A DNA stretch of 64,000 bases, taken from contig JBPBQV010000033.1 of assembly GCA_050955045.1 (NCBI GenBank), positions 62,001 through 126,000 on the forward strand. The letters run 5' to 3'. Made by a program: the position numbers and the translations under genes. The notes under the pieces were generated by a model. That model worked only from the letters and a program-made list of their open reading frames with translations, did no database searches and was not told the DNA's origin. How positions within the stretch are numbered: position 1 is the first letter of the stretch; each line of letters begins with the position of its first letter. Origin of the DNA: Mucilaginibacter_A sp050955045. Its GTDB lineage: Bacteria > Bacteroidota > Bacteroidia > Sphingobacteriales > Sphingobacteriaceae. Shown here in pieces: positions 18,214 through 27,202 of this stretch.

Positions 18214-19560
18214 ATGCAGTCTTTTGAGATAGATAAAAATGATTTACTGCTGGTGCGGCAGGCGCTGGAAGAAGATGATGAAACATTAGTCAATCTGTTA
18301 AAAGATTATCACGCTTCGGAAATTGCAAACCTTTGCGGTAAGGTTTCGCCAGAAGCCCGCGAAAGAATTATCAATGTATTGCCAAGTGATGTTGCTTCTG
18401 AAGTGCTGGCGGAAATGGGTGACGAGCATCATCCGGAAGAAATCCTGTTCAATCTCGATCCCGAAAAACGTTCTGAAATTGTAGAGGAACTGGATTACGA
18501 TGATGCGACGGATTTAATCTCGCAAATGGACGAGGAAGATCAGCAGGAAATTTTGGAACATCTGGATGAAGAAGATGCGTCGAATATCCGCAACCTGCTC
18601 AGTTACGAAAAAGACACGGCCGGCGGTTTGATGAATACCGAAATTATCAAGGTAAATATCAACCACACCAAAAAAGAAGCTTTGGACGAAATCATCCGCC
18701 AATCTGAAGATATGGACGATTTCTACATTTACGTGGTAGATGACGCCAGCATTTTGCAAGGTTTTTTATCGGTAAAAGAAGTACTAAAATCGCGGATGGA
18801 TGTACACGTAATCGATATGGTGAACCGCGATTTTGTGTACGTAAAAGCCGAAATGGATCAGGAAGAAGTGGCCCGTTTGTTCTCCAAATACAATTTAACC
18901 AGCATTCCCGTTGTGGATGATAACCTAAAACTGCTTGGAAGAATTACGGTCGATGATATTATTGATGTACTGGAAGAAGAAAGTACCGAAGATATTTTAA
19001 AAATTGCCGGTGTTTCTGAAGATGAAGAATTAGGCGGAACCTGGCAGGATGCGATAAAAAGTCGTTTGCCCTGGCTGATTATTAACTTGGGAACGGCTTT
19101 TCTGGCTGCGGCAATTATTCGCAGTTTTGATGCAACTTTGTCCAAATTAGTTATCCTTTCTTCTTACATGGTTATTATTGCCGGAATGGGCGGAAATGCT
19201 GCTACACAAGCACTTGCGGTTACTGTCAGGCGGATTTCGTTAATTGATCTGAGCGACCGCCAGGCTTATATTACTGTTTTTAAAGAGTTTTTAGTGGGAT
19301 TGATCAACGGTGCATCCAACGGAATTATTATTTTTTTGATTGCTGTTTTTTTTGATCATAACCTCAAACTCGGTATCGTATTGTTTTTATCAATGACGGG
19401 AAATTTGCTGATTGCCGGTTTGGCCGGTTCTTCTATTCCGTTACTTTTAAAAAGGGTTGGGATTGATCCAGCGGTAGCATCATCCATCATCATTACCACT
19501 TTTACCGATTGTTTTGGATTTCTATTAATTCTGGGTTTAGCTTCAAAAATATTGTTGTAA
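18214..19560 (+). CDS. mgtE: Magnesium transporter MgtE
   Basis: This 448-residue inner-membrane magnesium channel has the complete family layout: an acidic N-domain (1-130), two CBS domains (about 140-255, including FYIYVVDDASILQGFLSV and LTSIPVVDDNLKLLGRI) that sense cytosolic magnesium, a connecting helix, and five membrane helices from about 285. The pore-helix motif GGNAATQ is at 326-332. LSVKEVL at 186-191 is encoded by a copy of the dispersed motif; the VKE tripeptide is common in CBS domains, so the site may exploit a tolerant codon run. Confidence 0.95.
   Translation: MQSFEIDKNDLLLVRQALEEDDETLVNLLKDYHASEIANLCGKVSPEARERIINVLPSDVASEVLAEMGDEHHPEEILFNLDPEKRSEIVEELDYDDATDLISQMDEEDQQEILEHLDEEDASNIRNLLSYEKDTAGGLMNTEIIKVNINHTKKEALDEIIRQSEDMDDFYIYVVDDASILQGFLSVKEVLKSRMDVHVIDMVNRDFVYVKAEMDQEEVARLFSKYNLTSIPVVDDNLKLLGRITVDDIIDVLEEESTEDILKIAGVSEDEELGGTWQDAIKSRLPWLIINLGTAFLAAAIIRSFDATLSKLVILSSYMVIIAGMGGNAATQALAVTVRRISLIDLSDRQAYITVFKEFLVGLINGASNGIIIFLIAVFFDHNLKLGIVLFLSMTGNLLIAGLAGSSIPLLLKRVGIDPAVASSIIITTFTDCFGFLLILGLASKILL
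18771..18784 (+). repeat. Dispersed 14-bp motif inside mgtE
   Basis: Exact copy GGTAAAAGAAGTAC read as V-K-E-V within the first CBS domain of MgtE. Confidence 0.7.
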
Positions 19561-19652
19561 AGTTTGTTTTTTAAGCTGAAAACATTACGCTTTTAAGTTG
19601 TTGCAATAACAGCGGAGGATAAGTATAAAAGATTCTTCTCAATCATTAATCT

Positions 19653-20303
19653 ATGAAAAAAAGCATCCTTGTTTTAGCCGTTATTAGTTTTAGTTTTTTC
19701 ATCTCTAATCACACATTTGCACAGTCTGATACTACTAAGCGCACCCAGCTACTTAGCGTAAGCGGAGTTGGATATGGTTTTACTTCCGGTACACTCAAGC
19801 AGGTATTAAAACCACGGTTTTCAAGTAATCTGGGAATTCAACTTATTCCGAAAAACGGTAGCTTTTTTATTTCCGCAGTTGCAGATATTCTCTCTTTCGG
19901 TTATTACCAGAATTATACAGAAAAGGCTCAGGAACCTTTTCGTATTAAAAACGGCAACAGCACTTTTTACCTGCTGGAAGTTACGCCTGGTTATCGCAAG
20001 CGTTTTAAACACATCAGTTTATACGGATATGCTGGTCCGGGCGTTGGCCTTCTCGATCTGCCAAATGCTGCGGTAAACACAACGCAGCAAACCGCAACGA
20101 TGGTTGATAATTACAGCTGGACAGCTTCTGCAAAAGCTGGCTTGGGTATCGATTATTCTTTAGGCGGATTTGTGGTTTTCCTGCAAGGCGGTTATATCCG
20201 TAACTTTAGCAAGGTGCAAAACTTAGATGTCAATATCTTTCCGGCTTATCTTGGTTTAAAATCAAACATTACCGGAATCCTTACTTTTTTGGGAGGTAAA
20301 TAA
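19653..20303 (+). CDS. Outer-membrane beta-barrel protein of unknown function
   Basis: This 216-residue protein has a signal peptide ending SNHTFAQ. The rest is made of alternating hydrophobic strands with aromatic ends (SNLGIQLIPKNGSFFISAV, KHISLYGYAGPGVGLLDL, SAKAGLGIDYSLGGFVVFLQ), the look of an eight-strand porin-like outer-membrane barrel. I cannot place it in a named family. It follows mgtE by 92 bp on the same strand and precedes bioB by 79 bp, but there is no functional link to either. Confidence 0.65.
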   Translation: MKKSILVLAVISFSFFISNHTFAQSDTTKRTQLLSVSGVGYGFTSGTLKQVLKPRFSSNLGIQLIPKNGSFFISAVADILSFGYYQNYTEKAQEPFRIKNGNSTFYLLEVTPGYRKRFKHISLYGYAGPGVGLLDLPNAAVNTTQQTATMVDNYSWTASAKAGLGIDYSLGGFVVFLQGGYIRNFSKVQNLDVNIFPAYLGLKSNITGILTFLGGK

Positions 20304-20349
20304 AGTATCACGATTGCGGTTGTGCGCTTTTATCGTTTATCCTTTTTAT

Positions 20350-20357
20350 TAAATTTG
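20350..20357 (+). promoter_or_regulatory. Candidate -7 element before bioB
   Basis: TAAATTTG fits the Bacteroidota -7 consensus TAnnTTTG and lies 25 bp before the bioB start. A matching -33 box at proper spacing is not obvious. A near-palindrome TGTAAATCGGATTACA at 20365-20380 abuts the start codon region and might be an operator, unproven. Confidence 0.35.
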
Positions 20358-20382
20358 CGCCTACTGTAAATCGGATTACATC

Positions 20383-21408
20383 ATGACGGAGATTAGAAAT
20401 AACTGGACAAAAGAAGAGATTGCTGAAATATATCATACACCATTACTCGATTTAATTTACCGGTCGGCAACGGTACATCGTGAAAATAAGGATTACGCAG
20501 AAGTCCAGATCAGTTCTCTTATCTCCATCAAAACCGGCGGTTGCCCAGAAGATTGCGCATATTGTCCGCAAGCTGCCCGTTACAATACTGGTGTTGATGT
20601 ACACGCCATTATGCCAAAGGAAGAAGTAATTGCCGTTGCCGAAAGAGCAAAAGCTGGCGGTGCTTCCCGTTTGTGTATGGGCGCGGCATGGCGCGAAGTG
20701 CGTGATAATCGTGATTTTGACAAAGTAATTGATATGGTAAAAGCAGTAAATGCCCTGGATATGGAAGTTTGCTGCACTTTAGGCATGCTAAACGAAGCAC
20801 AGGCGCAACGCTTGTCTGATGCTGGTTTGTATGCTTACAACCATAACCTGGACACTTCGGAAGATGATTACAAGCGCATCATTACTACACGCACTTATGA
20901 TGAGCGTTTGCAAACGTTATCACATGTGCGCAAAGCAAAAATTTCTGTTTGCAGCGGAGGCATTATTGGTTTAGGTGAAACGGTGGAAGACAGGATTTCG
21001 ATGCTAAAAACGCTGTCTAATTTGCCTGCGCATCCGGAGTCTGTTCCGATTAATGCTTTGGTTCCGGTTAAAGGAACGCCGCTGGCTGATCAACCAAGAG
21101 TTTCTGTTTGGGATATGGTTCGGATGATTGCTACTACCAGAATCATCATGCCAAAAACAGTAGTGCGACTTTCTGCCGGAAGAACCGAGATGAGCACCGT
21201 AGAGCAGGCATTTTGTTTTATGGCCGGTGCTAATTCTATTTTTGCTGGAGAAAAACTGTTAACTACGCCAAATCCATCATTGGATGAAGACCGGATGATG
21301 TTTGAATTATTAGGTTTAACACCGCGAAAAGCTTTCAAAAACGGTCGGCCGCAACAGCAGGGCGAAACGATTCAGGAACCACCAATACTGGAACCACAAA
21401 CAATATAA
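20383..21408 (+). CDS. bioB: Biotin synthase
   Basis: This 341-residue radical-SAM enzyme inserts sulfur into dethiobiotin to make biotin. The [4Fe-4S] cluster motif is CPEDCAYCPQ with C54, C58 and C61. Conserved family stretches follow: RLCMGAAWRE, ETVEDRISML, NALVPVKGTPL and the C-terminal FMAGANSIFAGEKLLTTPNP. Length matches the family. No other biotin genes are adjacent, so it is a stand-alone gene closed by its own hairpin terminator. Confidence 0.97.
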   Translation: MTEIRNNWTKEEIAEIYHTPLLDLIYRSATVHRENKDYAEVQISSLISIKTGGCPEDCAYCPQAARYNTGVDVHAIMPKEEVIAVAERAKAGGASRLCMGAAWREVRDNRDFDKVIDMVKAVNALDMEVCCTLGMLNEAQAQRLSDAGLYAYNHNLDTSEDDYKRIITTRTYDERLQTLSHVRKAKISVCSGGIIGLGETVEDRISMLKTLSNLPAHPESVPINALVPVKGTPLADQPRVSVWDMVRMIATTRIIMPKTVVRLSAGRTEMSTVEQAFCFMAGANSIFAGEKLLTTPNPSLDEDRMMFELLGLTPRKAFKNGRPQQQGETIQEPPILEPQTI

Positions 21409-21418
21409 TAACACAAAA

Positions 21419-21436
21419 GGACTGCCGAGGCAGTCC
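21419..21436. terminator. Terminator between bioB and the convergent hydrolase
   Basis: GGACTGCCGAGGCAGTCC is an 8-bp perfect stem with a 2-base centre, flanked by A-rich and T-rich runs on the two sides, so it can serve both genes. Confidence 0.8.
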
Positions 21437-21481
21437 ATTTTGCTTTTGTTGAAAACAGATATTGTTAAATCAACATAAATC

Positions 21482-22249
21482 TTACAAAATCTCCTTAAAA
21501 AACATTTGCATGTGTTGCCAAGAGCGTTTTGCAGCTAATTCATTGTAAGCAGCACCTTTGGAATTGTCGTTTCCTGCATTTGGATCGGTAAAAGAATGAA
21601 CGGAATTAGCATAATAAATCATTTGCCAGTCAGCTTTGCTATCACGCATTTCCTGCTGAAAACTTAAAACTTCTGCCTGCGGTTCGTAAGGGTCATCTGC
21701 ACCATGGCAAACCAAAACTTTAGGTTTAATCTGTTCTGTCGGGCGGCTGGCATCTCTTCCCAAACCTCCGTGAAAAGAAACTACACCGCGAACCGGGAAA
21801 TTTGCACGCGCCATTTCCAGTACGCCGGTTCCGCCAAAGCAAAAACCAATTGCCACGATACGTGCAGGATCTGCGCCTGATTTAATTAATTGCTGCATTG
21901 CCAGTTCAATTTTGTGCTGATAAGCTTTGTAATCTTTTTTATAATCACCAGCCAGTTTGCCAGCTTCAGCAGGACTTTTTGGATAATTACCTTCGCCATA
22001 AATATCTGCCACAAAAGCGTAATAACCCAATTTGGCTAATTGTTCGGCAGTTTCTTTAGCATGTGCATCAATGCCCATCCAGGCCGGCAAAACCAAAACG
22101 CCTGCTTTTTTTTGTGTTGAACTGGTTGGTTTGATAGCAAATCCGTTTAGTTTCTGGTTTCCATCAGAATAAAAAACCGTTTTTAACTGCGCCTGTGCAA
22201 AAGGAATTGCAACGATTAGCGCGAACACAAATAGTAGTATTTTTTTCAT
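21482..22249 (-). CDS. Secreted dienelactone-hydrolase-family protein
   Basis: This 255-residue alpha/beta hydrolase has a signal peptide (MKKILLFVFALIVAIPFAQA). The dienelactone-hydrolase catalytic cysteine is C137 (GFCFGG), with D185/D186 (HGADDPYE) and H218 (SVHSFTD). Many such proteins hydrolyse small lactones or esters; the substrate is unknown. The reading frame stays open for 21 codons upstream (from 22312), but that part is the inverted pair of the dispersed motif, and MKK at 22249 begins a clean signal peptide, so I use the shorter start. Confidence 0.85.
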   Translation of the reverse strand: MKKILLFVFALIVAIPFAQAQLKTVFYSDGNQKLNGFAIKPTSSTQKKAGVLVLPAWMGIDAHAKETAEQLAKLGYYAFVADIYGEGNYPKSPAEAGKLAGDYKKDYKAYQHKIELAMQQLIKSGADPARIVAIGFCFGGTGVLEMARANFPVRGVVSFHGGLGRDASRPTEQIKPKVLVCHGADDPYEPQAEVLSFQQEMRDSKADWQMIYYANSVHSFTDPNAGNDNSKGAAYNELAAKRSWQHMQMFFKEIL

Positions 22250-22268
22250 TGTTGATGTAAAATTGAAA

Positions 22269-22312
22269 ATGCTTCTTTTATCGATACTATTTTTAATCGA
22301 TAAAAGAAGCAC
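22269..22312. repeat. Inverted pair of the dispersed 14-bp motif
   Basis: ATGCTTCTTTTATC at 22269-22282 and GATAAAAGAAGCAC at 22299-22312 face each other; the inverted match extends to TCGAT/ATCGA. It lies between the SDR stop and the dienelactone hydrolase start and could form a hairpin after the SDR gene. Confidence 0.8.
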
Positions 22313-22337
22313 TGGATTTAATTATTAAATCTAATTA

Positions 22338-23171
22338 TTACTCCGGAAAATCTGCACCTGTTGTAGTTTCTTCCCAGGTGTCAAAATCTTTTTTCAGCAG
22401 TTCCAGTTTGTTGCGTGCTCCTTTTAAAGCAGCTTTTCCTAAAAGCAAACGTAAAGGCGGCTCATCAGCTTCTACCGCTTTGATAATCGCTTTGGCTGCG
22501 CGAACTGGATCGCCGGGCTGATTGCCGCTGTAACCGCGAATATCTCCTTTGTTTTTTCCAGCAGTTGTTGCATAATCTTCAATCACAACAGGACTTTCAT
22601 TTGCCGAGCGTCCGGCCCAATCTGTACGAAAACCGCTTGGCGCAACAATAGTAACTTTAATGCCCAATGGTGCAGTTTCTTTGGAAAGTGATTCTGAAAA
22701 ACCATCAACCGCATATTTGGTAGCATTGTAAAAACCAACCGTTGGAAAAGAAACCAGGCCGCCGATAGAAGCAATGTTTACAATGTTTCCGCTGCGTTGC
22801 TGGCGCATCATCGGCAAAACTGCTTTGGTTACATTAGCCAATCCAAAGAAATTAATTTCAAACATACGGCGGATTTCTGCTTCTTCGCTTTCTTCGATTG
22901 CACCAAAATAACCGATTCCGGCGTTGTTCACCAACACATTGATCCGGCTGAATTTTTCGTTAATCTGTTTTATAGCAGCTGTAATTTCTTCCACATCAGT
23001 AACATCCAGCTTCACAGCGATTGCCGTTTCGGGATAATCTTTTACAATATCTGCTACGTCTTCTGTTTTTCGGGAAGCAACGGCGGCCTGATCACCATTT
23101 GCAAGCACTTGCTTGGCCAACTCTCTGCCAAAACCGGTAGAACAACCGGTTATAAACCACACTTTACTCAT
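22338..23171 (-). CDS. Short-chain dehydrogenase/reductase
   Basis: This 277-residue cytoplasmic NAD(P)-dependent oxidoreductase starts at MSKVWFITGCSTGFG, where TGCSTGFG is the cofactor-binding glycine motif. NNAG follows in the fourth strand region. The catalytic residues are S135, Y148 and K152 (YNATK). It belongs to the large classical-type SDRs annotated as oxidoreductases of unknown substrate. The frame is open for 26 further codons, but that stretch lacks similarity and crosses a variant of the dispersed motif. Confidence 0.9.
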   Translation of the reverse strand: MSKVWFITGCSTGFGRELAKQVLANGDQAAVASRKTEDVADIVKDYPETAIAVKLDVTDVEEITAAIKQINEKFSRINVLVNNAGIGYFGAIEESEEAEIRRMFEINFFGLANVTKAVLPMMRQQRSGNIVNIASIGGLVSFPTVGFYNATKYAVDGFSESLSKETAPLGIKVTIVAPSGFRTDWAGRSANESPVVIEDYATTAGKNKGDIRGYSGNQPGDPVRAAKAIIKAVEADEPPLRLLLGKAALKGARNKLELLKKDFDTWEETTTGADFPE

Positions 23172-23197
23172 TATATATACAATTAATAATTTATGTT

Positions 23198-23211
23198 GAT
23201 AAAAACAGTAC
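23198..23211 (+). repeat. AAAACAG variant of the dispersed motif
   Basis: GATAAAAACAGTAC, upstream of the SDR start. Same variant as in the inverted repeat at 15251-15296. Confidence 0.5.
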
Positions 23212-23258
23212 GCAACGTTATTGTTTGTCAGCTGCAAATCACGTTGCAATTGCCGGTT

Positions 23259-24344
23259 TTAAGGAAGCTTGATTTTGAACAATCGAAACGGATATTCCAC
23301 TTTATCTTCTCCGTTATTGTATTTTTTGGTGCGATTAATTTGCGAGCAGGTGAGGTATAAATAACCATCCGCACCAACCGAAAAAGTATCCGGCCAGCTC
23401 AACCGTTTATCTTTCACTAAAGTTTCCAGTTTTCCATCCGAAGTAACGTAACGAATGGCTTTATTTGGCGAATCTGACAAGTAAATATTGCCTTTGTAAT
23501 CTGCAATCATACCGTGCGAAATACCGGTTTCGCCAACTGTTTCTACTTTTGCAGATATTTCTTTATCTGTTAAAGCTGCATTCGCTAAAAATTCAGTTGC
23601 AATCCGGTACAATTTGGTTTGATTAATGGCGCGGAAATAGAACCATTTTCCATCTTTGGTTAAAGCAATACCGTTTACATTAGAACTAAAAGCTTTTCCG
23701 GTTTGATCAACCACATCTTTTCCATCGATGTGTAATTTAAAACCAGGTGTTGCTTTGGTAGATTGATCTGCTGTTAAAACCATCCGGCTGTTACCGGTTT
23801 TTAAATCCAGCACAATTAGAGAAGCCGTTTTTGGTTCCGATAGATAAGCCAGTTGTCGGCGTGTATCAATCCGAACATCGTTTAAGGCAATTTGCTCGCG
23901 CGGCAAATCTGTAAAACGGTAAACACGTTCAACTATATTAGAGTTTAAATTTACTTTAAGTAATTTAACGCCTTCTGCAACAGTTGGTTCATCGCCAGGA
24001 TTGGAAGGATCTAAAATCCATAAGTTATCCTGATTATCTGGCCAAACAGCTTGTGCATTCATGAAATGAGTAGTTGCCTTTAAAGAATCATAGCGATTCC
24101 ATTCTGCATCCGGGTACGGCTTTTTTTGTCCGTTTATAATTTCAGCCACACCAAATTCATAAATTTTATTTCGGGGAAAGGTTACAAAGATTCTTCCTGT
24201 TTTGGTAATTGCCGTTCCAATAGGCTGGTAGTGATCAAAAGACGCAACTTCAATCAATTTAGGTGATTCTGGCGGATCGTTTTGCGCCGAAACTTGCAGG
24301 CTCGTCATGATAAAAACTATTGGTAAAAGGTGTTTTATTTTCAT
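23259..24344 (-). CDS. Secreted yellow/major-royal-jelly-family beta-propeller protein
   Basis: This 361-residue protein has a signal peptide (MKIKHLLPIVFIMTSLQVSA). Its body matches the bacterial branch of the yellow/MRJP family: GRIFVTFPRN, NAQAVWPDNQDNLWILDPSN, LNDVRIDTRRQLAYLSE, NGIALTKDGKWFYFRA and GMIADYKGNIYLSDSPN. These are six-bladed propellers; bacterial functions are not well defined. I use the ATG at 24344 because the open frame further upstream is not signal-peptide-like. It is divergent from another secreted propeller gene, so the pair may act on related small molecules (inference). Confidence 0.82.
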   Translation of the reverse strand: MKIKHLLPIVFIMTSLQVSAQNDPPESPKLIEVASFDHYQPIGTAITKTGRIFVTFPRNKIYEFGVAEIINGQKKPYPDAEWNRYDSLKATTHFMNAQAVWPDNQDNLWILDPSNPGDEPTVAEGVKLLKVNLNSNIVERVYRFTDLPREQIALNDVRIDTRRQLAYLSEPKTASLIVLDLKTGNSRMVLTADQSTKATPGFKLHIDGKDVVDQTGKAFSSNVNGIALTKDGKWFYFRAINQTKLYRIATEFLANAALTDKEISAKVETVGETGISHGMIADYKGNIYLSDSPNKAIRYVTSDGKLETLVKDKRLSWPDTFSVGADGYLYLTCSQINRTKKYNNGEDKVEYPFRLFKIKLP

Positions 24345-24425
24345 AGAAGGAGATTTTTTATTTATCGGGAGAACATTACAAAACCAACTAAGTTTAAAAA
24401 ACATGTTTCGGAATAATTCTCAACT

Positions 24426-25445
24426 ATGAACAGATACTTCTTTTACCACCTATTTTTTGTGTTGATGCTGATTCGAACAGCTGGTTTCGCACAAAATTCA
24501 TCAAAAATTACTACCGGTTCTATAATTTATAATGATGCAAAGTTGGAAAAACTAATCCCGCGCAGTTCAAAAATTGAATTGATCGGTTCCGGCTTTCAGC
24601 ATATCGAAGGCCCGGTTTGGGTTCCCGACAGCAGCATGTTGCTTTTTAGCGATACCAAGGCCGGAATAATTTACCGCTGGAAGGAAAGTGCAGGAAGTTC
24701 CAAATTTTTGGAACACAGTGGCTTTACAGGCCGTTTGCCTTACAGCGAGGAGCCGGGAAGCAACGGTTTAGCTATCACCAAAAACGGATTGCTGCTGATT
24801 TGCGAACATGGCGACCGGCGTTTGGCAAGTTTTCCGCTAAACGGCAAATATGGAAAGCGTACGGTTGCAGATAATTATCAGAGAAAAAGATTAAATAGTC
24901 CGAACGATGTAATTGTTAAAGCCGATGGAACGATTTATTTCACTGATCCAGCGTATGGACTGCCCATGAAAGATAATGATTCTACCAAAGAAATACCGGT
25001 AAATGGAGTATACAAGATAGGAGTAGACGGTAAACCGGAATTGATAATTTCTGATTTGCTATACCCAAATGGTTTGGCTTTTTCTCCTGATGAGCAAATG
25101 TTGTACGTTTCTGTATCAAATAGAGTACATCCGCAGATTATGGTTTATCCAGTTAAAAAAGATGGAACTGTTGGCAAAGGAAAAATATTTTTTGATGCTT
25201 CTGATCTACCTAAACAATCTCATGAAGAGGTAACAGACGGCTTAAAGGTAGATGCAGAAGGAAACATCTGGGCAAGCGGGCCAGGCGGTATGCTAATAAT
25301 TGATAAAGCAGGAAAATTATTAGGAACGATTACTACCCAGGAAGTGATTTCAAATTGTTGTTGGAATGAAAACAGTTCAGTTTTGTTTATTACAGCAGGT
25401 TCATTTTTATACCAAGTTAAAACGAATTTCATAAATGGTAATTAA
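24426..25445 (+). CDS. Secreted SMP-30/gluconolactonase-family protein
   Basis: This 339-residue protein belongs to the SMP-30/gluconolactonase/LRE-like propellers, usually lactonases that need a divalent metal. Visible family stretches are EGPVWVPDSSMLLFSD, SNGLAITKNGLLLICEHGDR, RLNSPNDVIVKADGTIYFTD (metal-site Asn and Asp), YPNGLAFSPDEQMLYVS and TDGLKVDAEGNIW. The signal peptide MNRYFFYHLFFVLMLIRTAG is unusual: codons 4-8 are a copy of the dispersed motif. The natural lactone is unknown. Confidence 0.87.
   Translation: MNRYFFYHLFFVLMLIRTAGFAQNSSKITTGSIIYNDAKLEKLIPRSSKIELIGSGFQHIEGPVWVPDSSMLLFSDTKAGIIYRWKESAGSSKFLEHSGFTGRLPYSEEPGSNGLAITKNGLLLICEHGDRRLASFPLNGKYGKRTVADNYQRKRLNSPNDVIVKADGTIYFTDPAYGLPMKDNDSTKEIPVNGVYKIGVDGKPELIISDLLYPNGLAFSPDEQMLYVSVSNRVHPQIMVYPVKKDGTVGKGKIFFDASDLPKQSHEEVTDGLKVDAEGNIWASGPGGMLIIDKAGKLLGTITTQEVISNCCWNENSSVLFITAGSFLYQVKTNFINGN
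24434..24447 (-). repeat. Dispersed 14-bp motif inside a signal-peptide region
   Basis: ATACTTCTTTTACC followed by ACCTATTTTTT, the usual flank. It encodes part of the hydrophobic signal peptide of the SMP-30-like protein. Confidence 0.75.
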
Positions 25446-26468
25446 TACTTATAATTAATTGCAGTTTACTTTATATCAACTAATTATAGAATATATATTT
25501 TTTAAATATTAAATTGGTAAGTAATATTACACTTACCTTTTTCACCTATTTAAACATTAAAATTTTATGTAAAACAGTATTTGTTTCTACTGCTATTTTC
25601 TAAAAAAGCTAAAAATACGCGTTTTAGTTTTTTTCAGAAAAGTGAGCTGTAAAAGGATATTTAACATTTACATAAAAATCTTGCTTAAATGGTTAATCAT
25701 TGGCAAAAATTTATCTCTACTTGTACATAAATTATTGGTTAGTACTGTTTAAAACATCTTTTTTTATAATAATATTATTATTAATAATATTATTTGACTG
25801 GTTTGCTAATTAAAATTCTGTACAAAAAGTTTCTGTTTCTCATAATTAAGAGAAAAACTATCAACCTGAAGTTATATCTATAGCAAAACTTTAACTAAAA
25901 GAGTAAGATGCTTAGATCATGTTAGTTATACGTTAAAAATTCTCTTCAATTACTTTTATCATTAAATCGTCAGAACGGCTGTTCAGTTTAAAATTCATAT
26001 TTCATTATAATTAAGTCTGATTGAAATTAGTTTTTTTAAATAAAACTCGCTTTACGCTAAAAAAGAAATTTACTGTACCAATAAGTAAATCAATTTCAGT
26101 ATAAAATCTACTTCTTATAAATCTCAATTACTAAGTATCTTTTGTTGTAATTTTTTGAATTATAACATATACCTCTATTTAATAATAGTTAATATAATAT
26201 ATACCACAAAAAATAACTCTGATAGTTGGCACACCGTACAAGCCAGCATAAAAACAAATAGTCTTAAATAACACACACTATGTTTCAAAATCAGGACAAT
26301 AGACTTATCGAAATCCTAAATGATCAGTTAAGGATTACTACTCAACAAGCATTTCATAAATCTAATAGATTCTCCTCGATAGTGTTTTTACACTTCAAAT
26401 TATAGTTTTTTCAATTTCGTCTCTATCTATACTATTAAATTTTTAATATAAATAAACACATTAAAAAA
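25446..26468. other. 1-kb AT-rich gap upstream of the type IX surface cluster
   Basis: This is the longest gene-free stretch in the window. It is strongly AT-rich, with a palindromic TAATAATATTATTATTAATA run near 25770-25800. A 41-codon open frame at 26280-26405 (MFQNQDNRLIEILNDQLRIT) is the only coding-like piece; I do not recognise it. No copy of the 14-bp motif lies here. A long leader or promoter for the following adhesin-like genes is possible but not shown. Confidence 0.5.
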
Positions 26469-27167
26469 TTGAATATGAATATTTTATCATTACTTAAATC
26501 TTCATTAATTGGAATGATCTTTACTATTTCTGTATTGGGTGCAAATGCACAGGTAACAGCAGTTACAGGTCCAAGTGACGGTACTTCGACTCCTCCAGCC
26601 AGTGCTTCTGCAGTAAACCAGATTTTGAGTTCTGGCGGCAGCATATCATTAAAAATAGGCAGTACTTTAACTACTACAGGGATTAACTACAAATGGTATA
26701 AGCTTGATAATACTGGTACAAAACGTTTAGTACAGGATGGTAGCAGTAGTACATTAGCAGAAACAGCAGCAGGAGCAGGCTATTACACTTATCAACTGGT
26801 TATCAGTAATTCTAATCAGTGTACATCAGAAATTTCTGATCCTTTTAAAGTGTATGTGTTACCTGCATTGCAACCAACTATTGCAGCTAGCAGCGGTACT
26901 ATTTGTTCTAACGGAACCAGCACCTCCACACTAACAGCTAACCCCGGCAACAGTAGCTTTTCTTACCAATATCAATGGGCACTTAATGGTACTAACATTT
27001 CTGGTGCAACTGCTGCCACTTATACAACTCCAACCAGTACAACCGGCAACAATACTTATAGTGTAAATGTGGCTTATGTATTAAACCCCAGCACTACTGG
27101 AACTGCGAGTCAGATAGTTAATATGATACCAGTACCAACTAAACCAGCAATTTCTGTAGGTCAATAA
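26469..27167 (+). CDS. Secreted Ig-like repeat protein
   Basis: This 232-residue exported protein has a signal peptide ending SVLGANAQ (starts at the first or third codon are both possible: MNMN). It carries two Ig/PKD-like modules, about 25-125 (YKWYKLDNTGTKRLVQDGSS, YQLVISNSNQCTSEISDPF) and about 130-225 (GTICSNGTSTSTLTANPG, YQWALNGTNISGATAATYTT), rich in Ser and Thr. It lacks a C-terminal type IX sorting domain. It is the first gene of a three-gene cluster with a CHU_C protein and a PorP/SprF protein, and may be a partner on the cell surface. Confidence 0.7.
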   Translation: MNMNILSLLKSSLIGMIFTISVLGANAQVTAVTGPSDGTSTPPASASAVNQILSSGGSISLKIGSTLTTTGINYKWYKLDNTGTKRLVQDGSSSTLAETAAGAGYYTYQLVISNSNQCTSEISDPFKVYVLPALQPTIAASSGTICSNGTSTSTLTANPGNSSFSYQYQWALNGTNISGATAATYTTPTSTTGNNTYSVNVAYVLNPSTTGTASQIVNMIPVPTKPAISVGQ

Positions 27168-27202
27168 ATTATACCGATAAAAAAAGCAAACACCTGCAAG
27201 CT

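Noticed and set aside
20365..20380. BirA-type operator before bioB
   Set aside because: The near-palindrome TGTAAATCGGATTACA is too short and imperfect to match the known two-part BirA site; kept only as a remark.
22250..22312. N-terminal extension of the dienelactone hydrolase
   Set aside because: The added residues are encoded by the repeat pair and would hide a clean signal peptide.
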